This document shows positions 19,690 to 29,678 of a stretch of 64,000 bases of DNA, one piece after another (positions within the stretch are counted from its first letter, which is position 1; every line of letters begins with the position of its first letter). The DNA comes from Antrihabitans stalagmiti (GTDB lineage Bacteria; Actinomycetota; Actinomycetes; Mycobacteriales; Mycobacteriaceae), in contig NZ_JAEMNV010000005.1 in NCBI RefSeq assembly GCF_016482825.1, forward strand, positions 306,921 through 370,920, read 5' to 3'. The translations under genes and the position numbers were made by a program. The notes under the pieces were generated by a model. The model was not told where the DNA came from and ran no database searches. It saw only the letters and a list, made by a program, of their open reading frames with translations.

Positions 19690-20931
19690 CTAGCTCCCCG
19701 GCGTCACCAGGTGATCACGCCGCCTGGTCAGGTACGCCCGCTCCGCGGAATTCTGCGTTGCGGCGATCGCGGCGTCGTAGGCGGACCTCGCTTCCGCGCT
19801 ACGGCCGAGCCTGCGCAGGAGATCTGCACGGGCCGCATGCCAGGCGTGATAGCGGTCTAGCGCCAAGCCGTCGATGATCGACAGCGCGACGTCCGGACCG
19901 TCCAGTTCGGCAAGTGCGACAGCACGATTGAGCGCAACGATCGGAGTCGGCGCGACGGCATAAAGCTGGTCGTAGAGCGCGACCACCTGACTCCACTCCG
20001 TGTCGCGTGCGTCCCGGGCATCTGTGTGGACAGCGTTGATCGCCGCCAGCAACTGATACTGCCCCGGCCTCGTGTGTTCGGCAGCTACTCGAGCCAGGCA
20101 TTCGCGCACGAGTGCGTGGCCCTCGGTTATCAGGGCGCGGTCCCAGCCGCCGCGGTCCTGCTGGTCGAGCGTCACCAACTCGCCACCCCTGACCCGAGCG
20201 GCGCTGCGCGCTTCGGTCAGCAACATCAGCGCGAGCAAACCAGCGACCTCGCCGTCGTCGGGTAGTAGTTGCCGCATGATGCGTCCGAGCCGGATGGCCT
20301 CCGACGTCAGATCGGATCGAATCGGGTCGTCGCCTGCACCGGCAAGGTAGCCCTCGTTGAAGACGAGGTAGATGACGGTGAGCACACCACCGAGTCGATC
20401 GGTTACATCGTCGTGGTCGGGCACCCGGAAAGGGATGCGCGCTGCCTTGATCTTGGCCTTGGCGCGCGTAATACGTTGTCCCATAGTCGTTTCTGCGACG
20501 AGGAAGGCACGAGCGATCTCCTCGACCGTCAACCCGCCGAGCAGCCGCAACGTAAGAGCGACACGAGCCTCAGGGCTGAGTGCCGGATGACAGCAGGTGA
20601 ACACGAGCCGGAGACGGTCGTCTTCGACCAATCCGGTGGGTTCGTGCGGGGTTGGGTCGTCGATCATCATGGCTGCCTGATGCTTCGTGTCGCGCAGGGA
20701 TTCGCGGCGAATCCGGTCGATGGCGCGGTTGCTTGCGGTAGTCGTCAGCCAGCCACCTGGGTTGGGTGGAATCCCATCGACCGGCCAACGCTCGACGGCG
20801 ATGAGCAGAGCCTCGCCCGCCGCATCTTCGGCGATGTCGAGATCGCCGAAGCGTCGGGCGAGCGAGGCGACCACCCGGCCGTACTCCTCGCGATAGATCC
20901 GATCGATCTGCACGCGAGCGTCTTTGGTCAT
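19690..20931 (-). CDS. ECF42-type RNA polymerase sigma factor (second copy)
   Basis: 413 residues with the same layout as the protein at 2664-3896. Region 2 has IYREEYGRVVASLARRFGDL and NPGGWLTTTASNRAIDRIRR; region 4 has HPALSPEARVALTLRLLGGL and ETTMGQRITRAKAKIK. A long TPR-like helical C-terminus follows, with YLVFNEGYLAGAG and LLALMLLTEARSAARV. The ATGA overlap with the DGPF gene (20928-20931) indicates coupled translation. Predicted cognate promoters are at 19569-19600 and 21323-21354, suggesting positive autoregulation. Confidence 0.93.
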   Translation of the reverse strand: MTKDARVQIDRIYREEYGRVVASLARRFGDLDIAEDAAGEALLIAVERWPVDGIPPNPGGWLTTTASNRAIDRIRRESLRDTKHQAAMMIDDPTPHEPTGLVEDDRLRLVFTCCHPALSPEARVALTLRLLGGLTVEEIARAFLVAETTMGQRITRAKAKIKAARIPFRVPDHDDVTDRLGGVLTVIYLVFNEGYLAGAGDDPIRSDLTSEAIRLGRIMRQLLPDDGEVAGLLALMLLTEARSAARVRGGELVTLDQQDRGGWDRALITEGHALVRECLARVAAEHTRPGQYQLLAAINAVHTDARDARDTEWSQVVALYDQLYAVAPTPIVALNRAVALAELDGPDVALSIIDGLALDRYHAWHAARADLLRRLGRSAEARSAYDAAIAATQNSAERAYLTRRRDHLVTPGS

Positions 20932-21275
20932 GCGCCGTCGAACGTCCGGATCTCGATCCTCTGCTCGCAGACCTTCGACGCTCTGGCGGCGATCTTCAGT
21001 GCGGCATCGAGATCAGGTGCTTCGACGACCCAGAATCCACCGAGAAACTCTTTGGTTTCGGCGAAGGGTCCGTCGGTGACGACCACATCGGCGCCGGTGT
21101 TGTCGACCGTGGTTGCTTCGTCCAGGCGCCCGAGCCCACCGGCGAACACCCACGAGCCCTCGGCCTTCAGCTCATCGTTGAACCTTTCTGTGGCGTCGAA
21201 TTGCGGCTGCGCATCTTCGAGCGGGATGTCGTAAACGCTTGCGTCGACGACTACGGAAAGCAGGTACTTACTCAT
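20928..21275 (-). CDS. Single-domain YCII/DGPF protein, ECF42 partner
   Basis: 115 residues, starting MSKYLLSVVVDASVYD with the central signature VVVTDGPFAETKEFLGGFWV. This is one DGPF domain, half the size of the tandem protein at 3893-4609. A GGGAAACC purine stretch precedes the ATG. It is the first gene of an operon with the second ECF42 sigma factor and has a predicted ECF promoter 48 nt upstream. Biochemical role unknown. Confidence 0.9.
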   Translation of the reverse strand: MSKYLLSVVVDASVYDIPLEDAQPQFDATERFNDELKAEGSWVFAGGLGRLDEATTVDNTGADVVVTDGPFAETKEFLGGFWVVEAPDLDAALKIAARASKVCEQRIEIRTFDGA

Positions 21276-21322
21276 CGCGGTTTCCCTTCTCCGGTGGCTG
21301 CCGATCGGCTGCCTCTACACAG

Positions 21323-21354
21323 TCCACGAATGGGCACCACGGGATACGACAACC
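21323..21354 (-). promoter_or_regulatory. Predicted ECF42-type promoter for the DGPF-sigma operon
   Basis: GGTTGTCGTA (21345-21354, minus strand) and TTCGTGGA (21323-21330) are separated by 14 nt, exactly as at 19569-19600. The position 48 nt upstream of the DGPF ATG suits an autoregulated ECF promoter. Confidence 0.65.
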
Positions 21355-21429
21355 CTCGACGAACATTCTCGGTCGATCCACGTATCGCTGCGGGTGGTCC
21401 ACGCCGGTGAAGTCTAAAAGCACCCGTCG

Positions 21430-21642
21430 TCAGGCGATGGCACGCGCGCTGAGCAGACGCAGAGAATGCTCGTGTGCCTGAGCGGCGAGGAAAGTCTCGC
21501 GCGCACGATCGGCGGCACTTTCAGCGGCCAGGTATTCGTGTAAACGAGCTTTAGCTTCGTACCAAGCAGCGCGGTCAGCTGGATTTGCGTCGCTCGCAGG
21601 CCGACTGATCGAGAGGGCGGTCATTTCGATCAAGACGTTCAT
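21430..21642 (-). CDS. Small hypothetical protein
   Basis: About 70 residues beginning MNVLIEMTALSISRPASDAN; a start at 21681 would add 13 residues. The rest is Ala/Glu/Arg-rich and predicted helical (DRAAWYEAKARLHEYLAAES). No domain is recognised and neither start has a clear ribosome-binding site. Codon-position GC is consistent with a real gene, but this is not proven. Confidence 0.45.
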   Translation of the reverse strand: MNVLIEMTALSISRPASDANPADRAAWYEAKARLHEYLAAESAADRARETFLAAQAHEHSLRLLSARAIA

Positions 21643-21783
21643 GTCGGGTCCAGTCTCACGTGGTGGTTGCCAATCAACCATCGCAATGTCGGGGCCCTCG
21701 CCGCATCCGTACTTACACGTATCCGCCTACCTAACTATCCACCTGGACGAAGGCTCGACGGGCCCTGAAGGGGCTGACACGTG

Positions 21784-22122
21784 TCAGCGCGCGAAGTCCG
21801 GGCACAGATTCGTGGTCGAAGCGCTGAGGAACAGCACGCCCTGCTCGAACTGGTAGGTCTGCTCGAGTGCGCTGATCTCGTCGAGAATGGAGCCACCTGC
21901 GGTCAGGTCGGCGCAGACCGCATAGCCGGCAGCGATGTTCTCTTCCGCCGAGAGGCCCGGCAAGGTCGCACCGTTGATGCTGATCTCCTCGAGGAACGAG
22001 GCCTCCGAGGCGTAGTCGGCAGCCGAGGCCGTACCCGCGCCGAGTGCTCCGGCGCCGAGGCCTGCGATCGTGACGCTGAAGACGGCTGCGATTGCGCGGT
22101 TGCGGATTCGGTTGGTGATCAT
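21784..22122 (-). CDS. DUF732-type secreted protein
   Basis: 112 residues. A Sec signal peptide (about 1-34, ending GAGTASA|ADY) is followed by a small domain with LPGLSAEENIAAGYAVCADL and a second Cys in TTNLCPDF. That is the DUF732 pattern, common in mycolic actinomycetes, with one likely disulfide. The ATG at 22122 follows a purine-rich AAGAGAAG. Function unknown; exported and probably cell-wall associated. Confidence 0.8.
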   Translation of the reverse strand: MITNRIRNRAIAAVFSVTIAGLGAGALGAGTASAADYASEASFLEEISINGATLPGLSAEENIAAGYAVCADLTAGGSILDEISALEQTYQFEQGVLFLSASTTNLCPDFAR

Positions 22123-22331
22123 CTCTGACTTCTCTTTTCGTTCGATTGCGAGTGGTTGTGGTCTGTCCACCGTTTCCGGCGTGACACCAACGATCCGGGA
22201 TTTGCAGTGCTCGAAATACCCACAGAGGGTTGCCGCCCGGCCTCCCCCGGGGGTGACGGTTCTACACCCTGTAGCGACAGTCGGCGATTAATCCAGTGGC
22301 CTGCCTAGCCATGGCTGGCTAGCATCGCGCG

Positions 22332-23714
22332 ATGGTCGAAGTAGGCACAGCAGCGGGAACGGTGCGCGGAGTCGTCGAAGCCGGCGTGGCGGTTTTCCGT
22401 GGGATTCCGTTCGCCGAACCGCCGGTCGACGCACTACGCTTCGCTGCTCCGACACCGCGGGTTTCTTGGGACGGTGTGCGAGATGCGTTGGCGTTCGGCC
22501 CTTCTCCACCGCAAACAGGCGAGCCGGCAGGCGGTGACGATTGGCTCACGCTCAACGTATGGTCTCCCGATCCGGGCCAAGACGCAGGGCTGCCGGTGCT
22601 GGTGTGGATCTATGGCGGGGCCTACACGATCGGCGCATCGAGCCTGCCCGAGTACGACGGCACTCGTCTCGCGCGCGACGGCGTCGTACTCGTCACGTTC
22701 AACTACCGCGTCGGCATCGAAGGTTTCGCGCACATCGACGGTGCGGTGGCCAACCGAGGACTGCTCGATCAGATCGCCGCGCTGGAATGGGTGCACGACA
22801 ACATCCGTGCGTTCGGCGGCGACCCTGCCAAGGTCACCGTGTTCGGTGAATCAGCCGGTGGAGGTTCGGTCGCTGCGCTGCTTGCTATGCCGCGCGCGGT
22901 CGGGCTGTTCCGCCGAGCCATCGCACAAAGCGTCCAGGGCACGTTCTTCACAACCGAACTGGCGCGCGACATCGCCGGAGCCTGCGCCGCAGAACTCGGA
23001 CTGGCCGCCACGGTCTCCGATCTATCCGACGTAGATCCCGAGCTGCTGACCGCTGCGGCCGACGAGGTCGTGGCGGATATGCCTGCGCACGTTGACAGAT
23101 GGGGTCGGGCCGCGCATCGGTCGATACTGTTCGCACCGGTCGTCGACGGTGACACGTTGCCCTGCACGCCATGGGAAGCGCGACACAATGTGGATCTCCT
23201 TGTCGGTCACACCCGTGACGAACACAAGCTCTTCACTGCCATCGACCCACCGACCGACGAGCAGATCGCCACCGCAGCAGCAGTTTTCGCACCCGGACCC
23301 TATCCCCCGGCCGAACCCACCCAGCTGTACGAGCGGATTCTCGGGGACTATCTGTTCCGCATGCCGTCGCTGCATCTCGCCGAACGAGCAGCAAAGGCGC
23401 ACTTCTACGAGCTGACCTGGTCGGGCGTCATGGGTGCCTGTCACGGTCTCGATGTGCCGCTTGTCTTCGGCAACCTGACGAGCGGGGAGCCAGCGACGCT
23501 GATCGACGACCTCGTCGCAGCCGAAGCCGTATCCGCACAGATGCGCAAGGCCTGGATCGCGTTCGCTACCACCGGTGATCCCGGCTGGCCGACCTTCGAC
23601 ACCGGCCTGGTCCAGCTGTTCGACACCGAGCCTGCCGTCGCGCCGTACCCCGAGGTGGAATCGCGAAAGATCTGGCAGGACTACAGTTTTGCGCCGCTCG
23701 GTTTGAGGGTGTGA
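22332..23714 (+). CDS. Type B carboxylesterase
   Basis: 460 residues, alpha/beta hydrolase of the carboxylesterase B family. Nucleophile Ser in VFGESAGGGSV, oxyanion loop VWIYGGAYTIG, acid in HTRDEHKLF, and catalytic His in GACHGLDVPLVFG. The N-terminal GTVRGVVEAGVAVFRGIPFA is characteristic. It lacks a signal peptide, so it is cytoplasmic. It hydrolyses carboxylic esters of unknown identity. It is monocistronic; the start is supported by homology of the first residues. Confidence 0.92.
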   Translation: MVEVGTAAGTVRGVVEAGVAVFRGIPFAEPPVDALRFAAPTPRVSWDGVRDALAFGPSPPQTGEPAGGDDWLTLNVWSPDPGQDAGLPVLVWIYGGAYTIGASSLPEYDGTRLARDGVVLVTFNYRVGIEGFAHIDGAVANRGLLDQIAALEWVHDNIRAFGGDPAKVTVFGESAGGGSVAALLAMPRAVGLFRRAIAQSVQGTFFTTELARDIAGACAAELGLAATVSDLSDVDPELLTAAADEVVADMPAHVDRWGRAAHRSILFAPVVDGDTLPCTPWEARHNVDLLVGHTRDEHKLFTAIDPPTDEQIATAAAVFAPGPYPPAEPTQLYERILGDYLFRMPSLHLAERAAKAHFYELTWSGVMGACHGLDVPLVFGNLTSGEPATLIDDLVAAEAVSAQMRKAWIAFATTGDPGWPTFDTGLVQLFDTEPAVAPYPEVESRKIWQDYSFAPLGLRV

Positions 23715-23765
23715 CGAACCTCGAAAGCGGGTACCCCACCCTGACCGAACGAGGAAGGGTGCCGA

Positions 23766-24089
23766 ATGGCTACCAAGGGAATGGTTCTGCGGCCGATGAT
23801 GATCGGCTTTTTCGCACTGTCAGCGGTCTTCGCCGGCGGCTGCAGCGATGTCGAAGAGGCGGTCAACAAAGGTGGTGACACTCCTTGCAGCGACTACCTC
23901 GAGGACGACGCCGACGATCGACGAGTCACCGTCACAAAATTTTTGAAAGAGGACGGGAACGGCAATGAGCCGGCCGGCACCGCCGTGGATGCCGCCATCA
24001 TCGCCATCGATCTCCTCTGCTCGGCGCAGCAAAACGCGGACACCCCCATAAAGGATGCCGATCTCACCGGAATTCTCACACCGAAGTAG
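23766..24089 (+). CDS. Small lipoprotein, possibly HdeA-like fold
   Basis: 107 residues. The signal ends in lipobox FAGGC (Cys26). The mature part has CSDYLEDDADDRRVTVTKFL and a second Cys in AIDLLCSAQQ about 45 residues later. This two-Cys helical layout resembles small HdeA-like proteins seen in actinomycetes, but the resemblance is weak. Its stop lies 5 nt from the convergent Ser/Thr kinase stop. Confidence 0.7.
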   Translation: MATKGMVLRPMMIGFFALSAVFAGGCSDVEEAVNKGGDTPCSDYLEDDADDRRVTVTKFLKEDGNGNEPAGTAVDAAIIAIDLLCSAQQNADTPIKDADLTGILTPK

Positions 24090-24094
24090 CTCGA

Positions 24095-25351
24095 TCAGTT
24101 GTCGCCTTTCTTCTCCTTTGGCTCCTTTTCCTTGTCCTGGCCATTGCCGTTGCCCTCTTTGTCGTCATCGTCATTTTTGCCGCTGTTGCCGTTTCCCGGG
24201 GTTTGCCCGTCCGTCGGCGGTGCAGGCTGTCGCTCGGGTACCGAGACGGTCGATCCCACAGTGCTCGGCGGCACAAGGGGTGTCGACTGTTGAGTCGACG
24301 GCAGAATCTGCGGCGACGGTTCCTCCGTGGAGTTGCCGGCAAGCGCGACAGCCAGCACGATCGCAGCGAGCAGCACGCCACCGCCCGCTGCGATCCACAC
24401 AGGACGAGGGATCGAACGACCCACCGGCGCGACCCCTGCGGTCGTGGTGGGCGGAACGATCTGTCGCACGGGCAGCATCGCGGTCGGACGTGGATTCGGG
24501 TGTGGCAAGAACGCAAGTCTTTGTGCGACTTCCGCGGCACTTGGGCGGCTCGCTGGGTTGTCGGATGTCATGGCCGTCAGCAATGCAGCCCACTCCGGAC
24601 CGAGGTGCGGCGGTATCGGCGGCCGACGATCGAGCCGCGCGAGTGCAGCTTCGATGCCCACACCCGGATACACACATTGTCCGGTCGTGCATTCGATCAG
24701 CACCAATGCGAGCGAATAGACGTCCGACGGCGTGCCGACACGACGGCCCAAAGCCTGTTCAGGACTTACGTAGTTCGCAGTCCCGACGGTGAGACCCTGC
24801 GTCGTCAGTCGTGCACTGTCGACGAGACGCGCAATGCCGAAATCGGTCAACTTGGGCGACCACGGCGCCCCGGCGGCCGCCGGTTCGTCGAGAAGAATAT
24901 TTCCTGGCTTGATATCGCGGTGCACCACGCCGCGTGAGTGGACGTAGGCCAGCGTGTCGGCAATCGACGCCCCGAGTCGAGCGGTCTCGACTGTCGGCAG
25001 CGGCCCCTCGGCGACACGCGCCGAAAGGGTCGGACCGGTGATCAGCTCCATCACCAGGAACGGCACGTGATCGTGGGTCGACCGGTCGATGGTGTCTGCG
25101 TCGAACAGAGTGACCAAGCCTGCGTGCCGCAGACTGGCCAACGTTTTGGCTTCGGCCTCGATCCGTTGCCTGTCTGCTGCGTCGGCCGCGTCGAACCGAA
25201 ATATCTTGATCGCCACCGGTCGCGACAGCAGTTTGTCCTCGCCCCGGTAGACGTCAGCCCTGCCGCCGCGGCCGATCAGCTCACCGAGTTGGTAACGGCC
25301 GACCAGTATCGACCCCGGGGACACATTGCTCACATCTCGATACTCCAGCAC
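24095..25351 (-). CDS. Transmembrane Ser/Thr protein kinase (PknB-type)
   Basis: 418 residues. The kinase domain (about 18-285) has the glycine loop IGRGGRADVY, Lys49 in VAIKIF, HRDIKPGN with catalytic Asp146, DFG with Asp170, and YVSPEQALGRRVGTPSDVYS. One TM helix lies near 318-338. The extracellular part is only about 80 residues: a Pro/Ser/Thr linker, then a Gly/Asn/Lys/Asp-rich highly charged tail. There are no PASTA repeats, so it is not PknB itself. Ligand unknown. Confidence 0.93.
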   Translation of the reverse strand: MLEYRDVSNVSPGSILVGRYQLGELIGRGGRADVYRGEDKLLSRPVAIKIFRFDAADAADRQRIEAEAKTLASLRHAGLVTLFDADTIDRSTHDHVPFLVMELITGPTLSARVAEGPLPTVETARLGASIADTLAYVHSRGVVHRDIKPGNILLDEPAAAGAPWSPKLTDFGIARLVDSARLTTQGLTVGTANYVSPEQALGRRVGTPSDVYSLALVLIECTTGQCVYPGVGIEAALARLDRRPPIPPHLGPEWAALLTAMTSDNPASRPSAAEVAQRLAFLPHPNPRPTAMLPVRQIVPPTTTAGVAPVGRSIPRPVWIAAGGGVLLAAIVLAVALAGNSTEEPSPQILPSTQQSTPLVPPSTVGSTVSVPERQPAPPTDGQTPGNGNSGKNDDDDKEGNGNGQDKEKEPKEKKGDN

Positions 25352-25409
25352 CCGGCGCTCACTGTCCGCGACGGGTGCCGCCAGAGCCCGGCCGACTGTG
25401 CCGCGCTCG

Positions 25410-26837
25410 TTACCGGTCGTTTTCTCCGAGCCGGTGAATATGAACTAGATTCGTCGACCCGACCGTGTTGGGCGGCGAACCGGCGACGATGACGACGGTG
25501 TCGCCACGCTCGAAACGGCCGAGTTCCAGCAGTGCTCGGTCGACCTGTTCGACCATGTCGTCTGTCGACTCGACTGGATCGACGAGGAACGTCTCTGTCC
25601 CCCAGGTCAGCGACAGTTGTCGCTGCACGTCGGCGCGCGGAGTGAACGCGAGCAACGGTAGATCGGTATGCAACCGCGCCAACCGCCGGACCGTATCTCC
25701 CGACTGCGTGAACGCGACGATCGCTGCCGCGTCCAAACGCTCGGCTACGTCCAATGCCGCTGAGACGATAACGCCCGGCCTCGTACGCGGTGCCAGCGTG
25801 AGCGGTGGCGCAGACGTCGAACGGCCTTCGACGGCCGTGATGATCCGATCCATCGTCGACACGGTGTCGAAAACGTACTTACCGACCGACGTCTCGCCGG
25901 ACAACATCACCGCGTCGGCACCGTCGAGGACCGCGTTGGCGACGTCGGAAGCCTCGGCGCGCGTCGGACGAGCGTTTTCGATCATCGAGTCGAGCATCTG
26001 GGTTGCGACGATGACCGGCTTCGCACTTTCGCGGGCCAGCTGAATCGCATCCTTCTGCACAAGCGGGACCTGTTCGAGTGGCAGTTCCACACCGAGATCG
26101 CCACGCGCCACCATGACCGCATCGAACGCCGCGACGATCTCCTTCAGATGATCGACCGCCTCCGGCTTCTCCAGCTTTGCGATCACAGGCACGCGTCGAC
26201 CGAGTCTGTCCATCACGCGATGCACCGGCTCGATGTCGTGCGGCGACCGGACGAACGAGAGTGCGACGAAGTCGACTCCGAGCTCGAGGGCGAACTCCAG
26301 ATCGGCGATGTCCTTGGCGGACAACGCGGGAACCGAGACGTTCACACCGGGCAGCGACAGCCCCTTGTTGTCGGAAACCGGACCGCCGACGACAACGCGG
26401 CACACCACATCGGGACCTTCGATTGCGATGACGTCCAACGCAATTCGTCCGTCGTCGATAAGGAATCGATCGCCGGCCTTGGCGTCGTCCGCAAGCTGGT
26501 CGTACGTCGTCGACACCCGATCGTGGGTGCCGATACATGGTTCGACGGTGATTCGGACTTCTTCGCCGACGTTCCAGATCGTCGAGCCCTCGGCGAACCG
26601 GCCGAGCCTGATCTTCGGACCCTGCAGGTCCGCCATGATCCCGATCGTGCGACCGGTGTCGTCGGCAGCCTTCCGCACGCGATCGAAATTCGCTGCGTGG
26701 TCGGCATGTTCACCGTGGCTGAAGTTGAGGCGCGCCACGTCCATGCCGCAGTTGGCCAGTTCCTTGATTCGCTCTTCGCTCGCCGTTGCCGGGCCGAGTG
26801 TGCAGACGATTCGCGTTCTACGCAACGTTCGAGTCAT
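25410..26837 (-). CDS. pyk: Pyruvate kinase
   Basis: 475 residues, full length. Signatures: RRTRIVCTLGPATASEERIK at the N-terminus, MADLQGPKIRLG, VPVIAKLEKPEAVDHL containing the active-site Lys, MVARGDLGVELP, and MLSGETSVGKYV. It converts PEP and ADP to pyruvate and ATP. The ATG and the aceE stop meet at 26837, so it is read from the aceE side as an operon. This pairs the last glycolytic step with pyruvate oxidation. Confidence 0.97.
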   Translation of the reverse strand: MTRTLRRTRIVCTLGPATASEERIKELANCGMDVARLNFSHGEHADHAANFDRVRKAADDTGRTIGIMADLQGPKIRLGRFAEGSTIWNVGEEVRITVEPCIGTHDRVSTTYDQLADDAKAGDRFLIDDGRIALDVIAIEGPDVVCRVVVGGPVSDNKGLSLPGVNVSVPALSAKDIADLEFALELGVDFVALSFVRSPHDIEPVHRVMDRLGRRVPVIAKLEKPEAVDHLKEIVAAFDAVMVARGDLGVELPLEQVPLVQKDAIQLARESAKPVIVATQMLDSMIENARPTRAEASDVANAVLDGADAVMLSGETSVGKYVFDTVSTMDRIITAVEGRSTSAPPLTLAPRTRPGVIVSAALDVAERLDAAAIVAFTQSGDTVRRLARLHTDLPLLAFTPRADVQRQLSLTWGTETFLVDPVESTDDMVEQVDRALLELGRFERGDTVVIVAGSPPNTVGSTNLVHIHRLGENDR

Positions 26838-29581
26838 CAGGCAACCCCGCCATCGGAAGTCTGGGCCGGCGCCGCGTGCACGTCGTCGATTCGGTACTTA
26901 CTCGCTGCCGCAACGGCTTTGTCGGTGTCGAGGGCTGCCAGCACGGCAACGGTGATCGACTGGGCATCGATGTTGAAGACGCGACGAGCGGCATTTCTGG
27001 TGTCGGAGAAGCCGAAACCGTCTGCGCCGAGCGTTGTGTACTCGCCTGGCACCCACTGCCGGATCTGGTCGGGCACAGCGCGTTCCCAATCCGAGGCGGC
27101 GACGAACGGTCCCTGCGCTTCCGACAGCACCTTGGTGAGGTACGGCGCCTCGTAGCCTGCGCCCGGATCCCGCAGCTTGTTCTTCTCGGCACGAACTCCG
27201 TCGCGACGCAGTTCGTTCCATGACGTCACGGACCAGACGTCCGCGCTGACTCCCCACTCGTCGGCGAGCAGTTCCTGCGCACGAAGGCCGTCCGGCACGG
27301 TGACCCCCGAAACCAGGATCTGCGCCTTGGGTCCGTCGGTCGTCGACTTCTTGTAGAGGTAGATACCTTTCAACAGTCCTTCGACGTCGAGGTCGTCCGG
27401 CTCGGCAGGCTGTCGGTAGGGCTCGTTGTAGACGGTGATGTAGTAGAAGATGTTCTCGCCGCCGAAGCCGTCCACACCGGGTGTGCCGCCGTACATACGA
27501 CGCAGACCGTCCTTGACGATATGCGCGATCTCGAAGGAGAACGCCGGATCGTAAGCTACGACAGCAGGATTCGTCGACGCCAGGAGCATCGAGTGCCCGT
27601 CTGCATGCTGCAGACCCTCACCGGTGAGCGTGGTTCGTCCCGCGGTGGCGCCGAGGACGAATCCGCGCGCCATCTGATCCGCGGCTGCCCACAGTCCGTC
27701 ACCGGTGCGCTGGAAGCCGAACATCGAATAGAAGATGTAGAGCGGAATCATCGGCTCGCCCTGCGTGGCGTAGCTGGTGCCGACGGCGGTGAACGACGCG
27801 GTCGAGCCGGCCTCGTTGATGCCCTCGTGCAGGATCTGTCCGATCGCGGATTCCTTGTAGGACAACATTTGTTCTGCGTCGACAGAGGTGTAGAGCTGGC
27901 CGTTGCGGTTGTAGATCTTGAGCGTCGGGAACCACGAGTCCATGCCGAACGTGCGCGCCTCGTCGGGGATGATCGGCACGATTCGCTTGCCGATCTCCTT
28001 GTCCCGCAACAGCTCTTTGAGGATTCGGACGACGGCCATCGTCGTCGCGACTTCCTGTTTGCCGGATCCCTTGCGGACCGACTTGTAGACCTCGTCGCCC
28101 GGAAGAGTCAAAGGCTTTGCAGCCGTGCGCCGTTCGGGAAGGAAGCCACCGAGCTCGCGACGTCGGTCGAGCATGTACTTGATCTCGGGCGCATCGTTGC
28201 CTGGGTGGAAGTACGGCGGTAGATACGGATCGCGTTCGAGATCGGCGTCTGAGATCGGAATCCGTTGCAGGTCACGGAAATCTTTCAGATCCTGCAGCGT
28301 CAGCTTTTTCATCTGGTGGGTCGCGTTACGGCCCTCGAAGCTCTTGCCGAGTGTGTAGCCCTTGATCGTCTTGGCGAGGATGACCGTCGGCTGACCCTTG
28401 TGGGCCGCGGCGGACGCGTAGGCGGCATACAGCTTGCGGTAGTCGTGCCCACCACGCTTCAGATTCCAGATGCCTTGATCGCTCAAATCGGCGACGAGTT
28501 CCTTGGTTCGCGGATCGCGACCGAAGAAGTTGTCGCGCACGTAACTGCCATCGTTGGCCTTGTAGGTCTGGAAGTCGCCGTCCGGTGTCGTGTTCATCAG
28601 ATTGACGAGGGCGCCGTCCGGATCCGCACGCAGCAGCGCGTCCCACTCACGACCCCACACGACCTTGATGACATTCCAGCCGGCGCCACGGAAGAACGAC
28701 TCGAGTTCCTGGATGATCTTGCCGTTGCCGCGGACGGGTCCGTCGAGCCGCTGCAGGTTGCAGTTGACGACGAAGGTGAGGTTGTCGAGGCCTTCGGTCG
28801 CAGCGACGTGGGCCAACCCGCGAGACTCCGGCTCGTCCATCTCGCCGTCGCCGAGGAACGCCCAGACGTGCTGGTCGGTCGTGTCCTTGATACCGCGGTC
28901 GTTCAAGTAGTGATTGAAGCGGGCCTGGTAGATGGCGTTCATCGGACCGAGGCCCATGGACACCGTCGGGAATTCCCAGAATTCGGGCATCAGCCGTGGG
29001 TGCGGGTAGGACGGCATGCCGCCGCCCGAGGTTGCGTGCGAGTGCTCCTGGCGAAACCCGTCCATACGTTCCGCGGGAATGCGGCCTTCGAGGAACGCGC
29101 GCGCGTAGATGCCGGGCGATGCGTGGCCCTGGATGAAGATCTGGTCGCCGCCGCCGGGGTGATCCTTGCCTCGGAAGAAGTGGTTGAAACCGACCTCGTA
29201 CAGCGACGACGAGGACGCGTAGGTCGAAATATGTCCACCGACGCCGACGCCGGGGCGCTGTGCGCGGTGCACCATCACGGCTGCATTCCAGCGGATCCAG
29301 GCGCGGAACCTACGCTCGACATCCTCGTCGCCGGGGAAGGCGGGCTCGCTCTCGGTGGGGATGGTGTTGACGTAGTCGGTCGATGTCAGCGCAGGAATCG
29401 AGACGCGATTCTCCCCTGCCCGCTCCAGCAGACGGAGCATCAGGTAGCGCGCGCGCTCGGAGCCGGATTGTCGAAGGAGGTTGTCGAGCGACTCCAGCCA
29501 CTCGTCGGTTTCCTCCGGGTCGAGGTCGGTCAGGTAGGACGCGACTCCTTCTCGGCTCAGCTGGGTGACATCGATCGACAT
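26837..29581 (-). CDS. aceE: Pyruvate dehydrogenase E1 component, homodimeric type
   Basis: 914 residues, the usual size for homodimeric AceE. It shows the ThDP/Mg motif [12 protein letters not shown]...[31 protein letters not shown], and the C-terminal transketolase parts [15 protein letters not shown] and PDQIRQWVP. The ATG at 29581 is preceded by GAGGAG. It decarboxylates pyruvate for acetyl-CoA synthesis; E2 and E3 are not in the window. It forms an operon with pyk. Confidence 0.97.
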   Translation of the reverse strand: MSIDVTQLSREGVASYLTDLDPEETDEWLESLDNLLRQSGSERARYLMLRLLERAGENRVSIPALTSTDYVNTIPTESEPAFPGDEDVERRFRAWIRWNAAVMVHRAQRPGVGVGGHISTYASSSSLYEVGFNHFFRGKDHPGGGDQIFIQGHASPGIYARAFLEGRIPAERMDGFRQEHSHATSGGGMPSYPHPRLMPEFWEFPTVSMGLGPMNAIYQARFNHYLNDRGIKDTTDQHVWAFLGDGEMDEPESRGLAHVAATEGLDNLTFVVNCNLQRLDGPVRGNGKIIQELESFFRGAGWNVIKVVWGREWDALLRADPDGALVNLMNTTPDGDFQTYKANDGSYVRDNFFGRDPRTKELVADLSDQGIWNLKRGGHDYRKLYAAYASAAAHKGQPTVILAKTIKGYTLGKSFEGRNATHQMKKLTLQDLKDFRDLQRIPISDADLERDPYLPPYFHPGNDAPEIKYMLDRRRELGGFLPERRTAAKPLTLPGDEVYKSVRKGSGKQEVATTMAVVRILKELLRDKEIGKRIVPIIPDEARTFGMDSWFPTLKIYNRNGQLYTSVDAEQMLSYKESAIGQILHEGINEAGSTASFTAVGTSYATQGEPMIPLYIFYSMFGFQRTGDGLWAAADQMARGFVLGATAGRTTLTGEGLQHADGHSMLLASTNPAVVAYDPAFSFEIAHIVKDGLRRMYGGTPGVDGFGGENIFYYITVYNEPYRQPAEPDDLDVEGLLKGIYLYKKSTTDGPKAQILVSGVTVPDGLRAQELLADEWGVSADVWSVTSWNELRRDGVRAEKNKLRDPGAGYEAPYLTKVLSEAQGPFVAASDWERAVPDQIRQWVPGEYTTLGADGFGFSDTRNAARRVFNIDAQSITVAVLAALDTDKAVAAASKYRIDDVHAAPAQTSDGGVA

Positions 29582-29678
29582 GGTGCTCCTCATCCGCGCG
29601 GTGGTGGGCGCGTTTCGATGCTCGTCCGCCCGATCGTGGGTAAACAAGCTTGGGATATTGCTTTTCGAGAAATACTGC

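Noticed and set aside
22240-22270. C/G-run palindrome CCCCCGGGGG in the DUF732-esterase gap
   Set aside because: Looks like a hairpin, but it is short, has no loop and no T-tract, and a terminator between divergent genes makes no sense.
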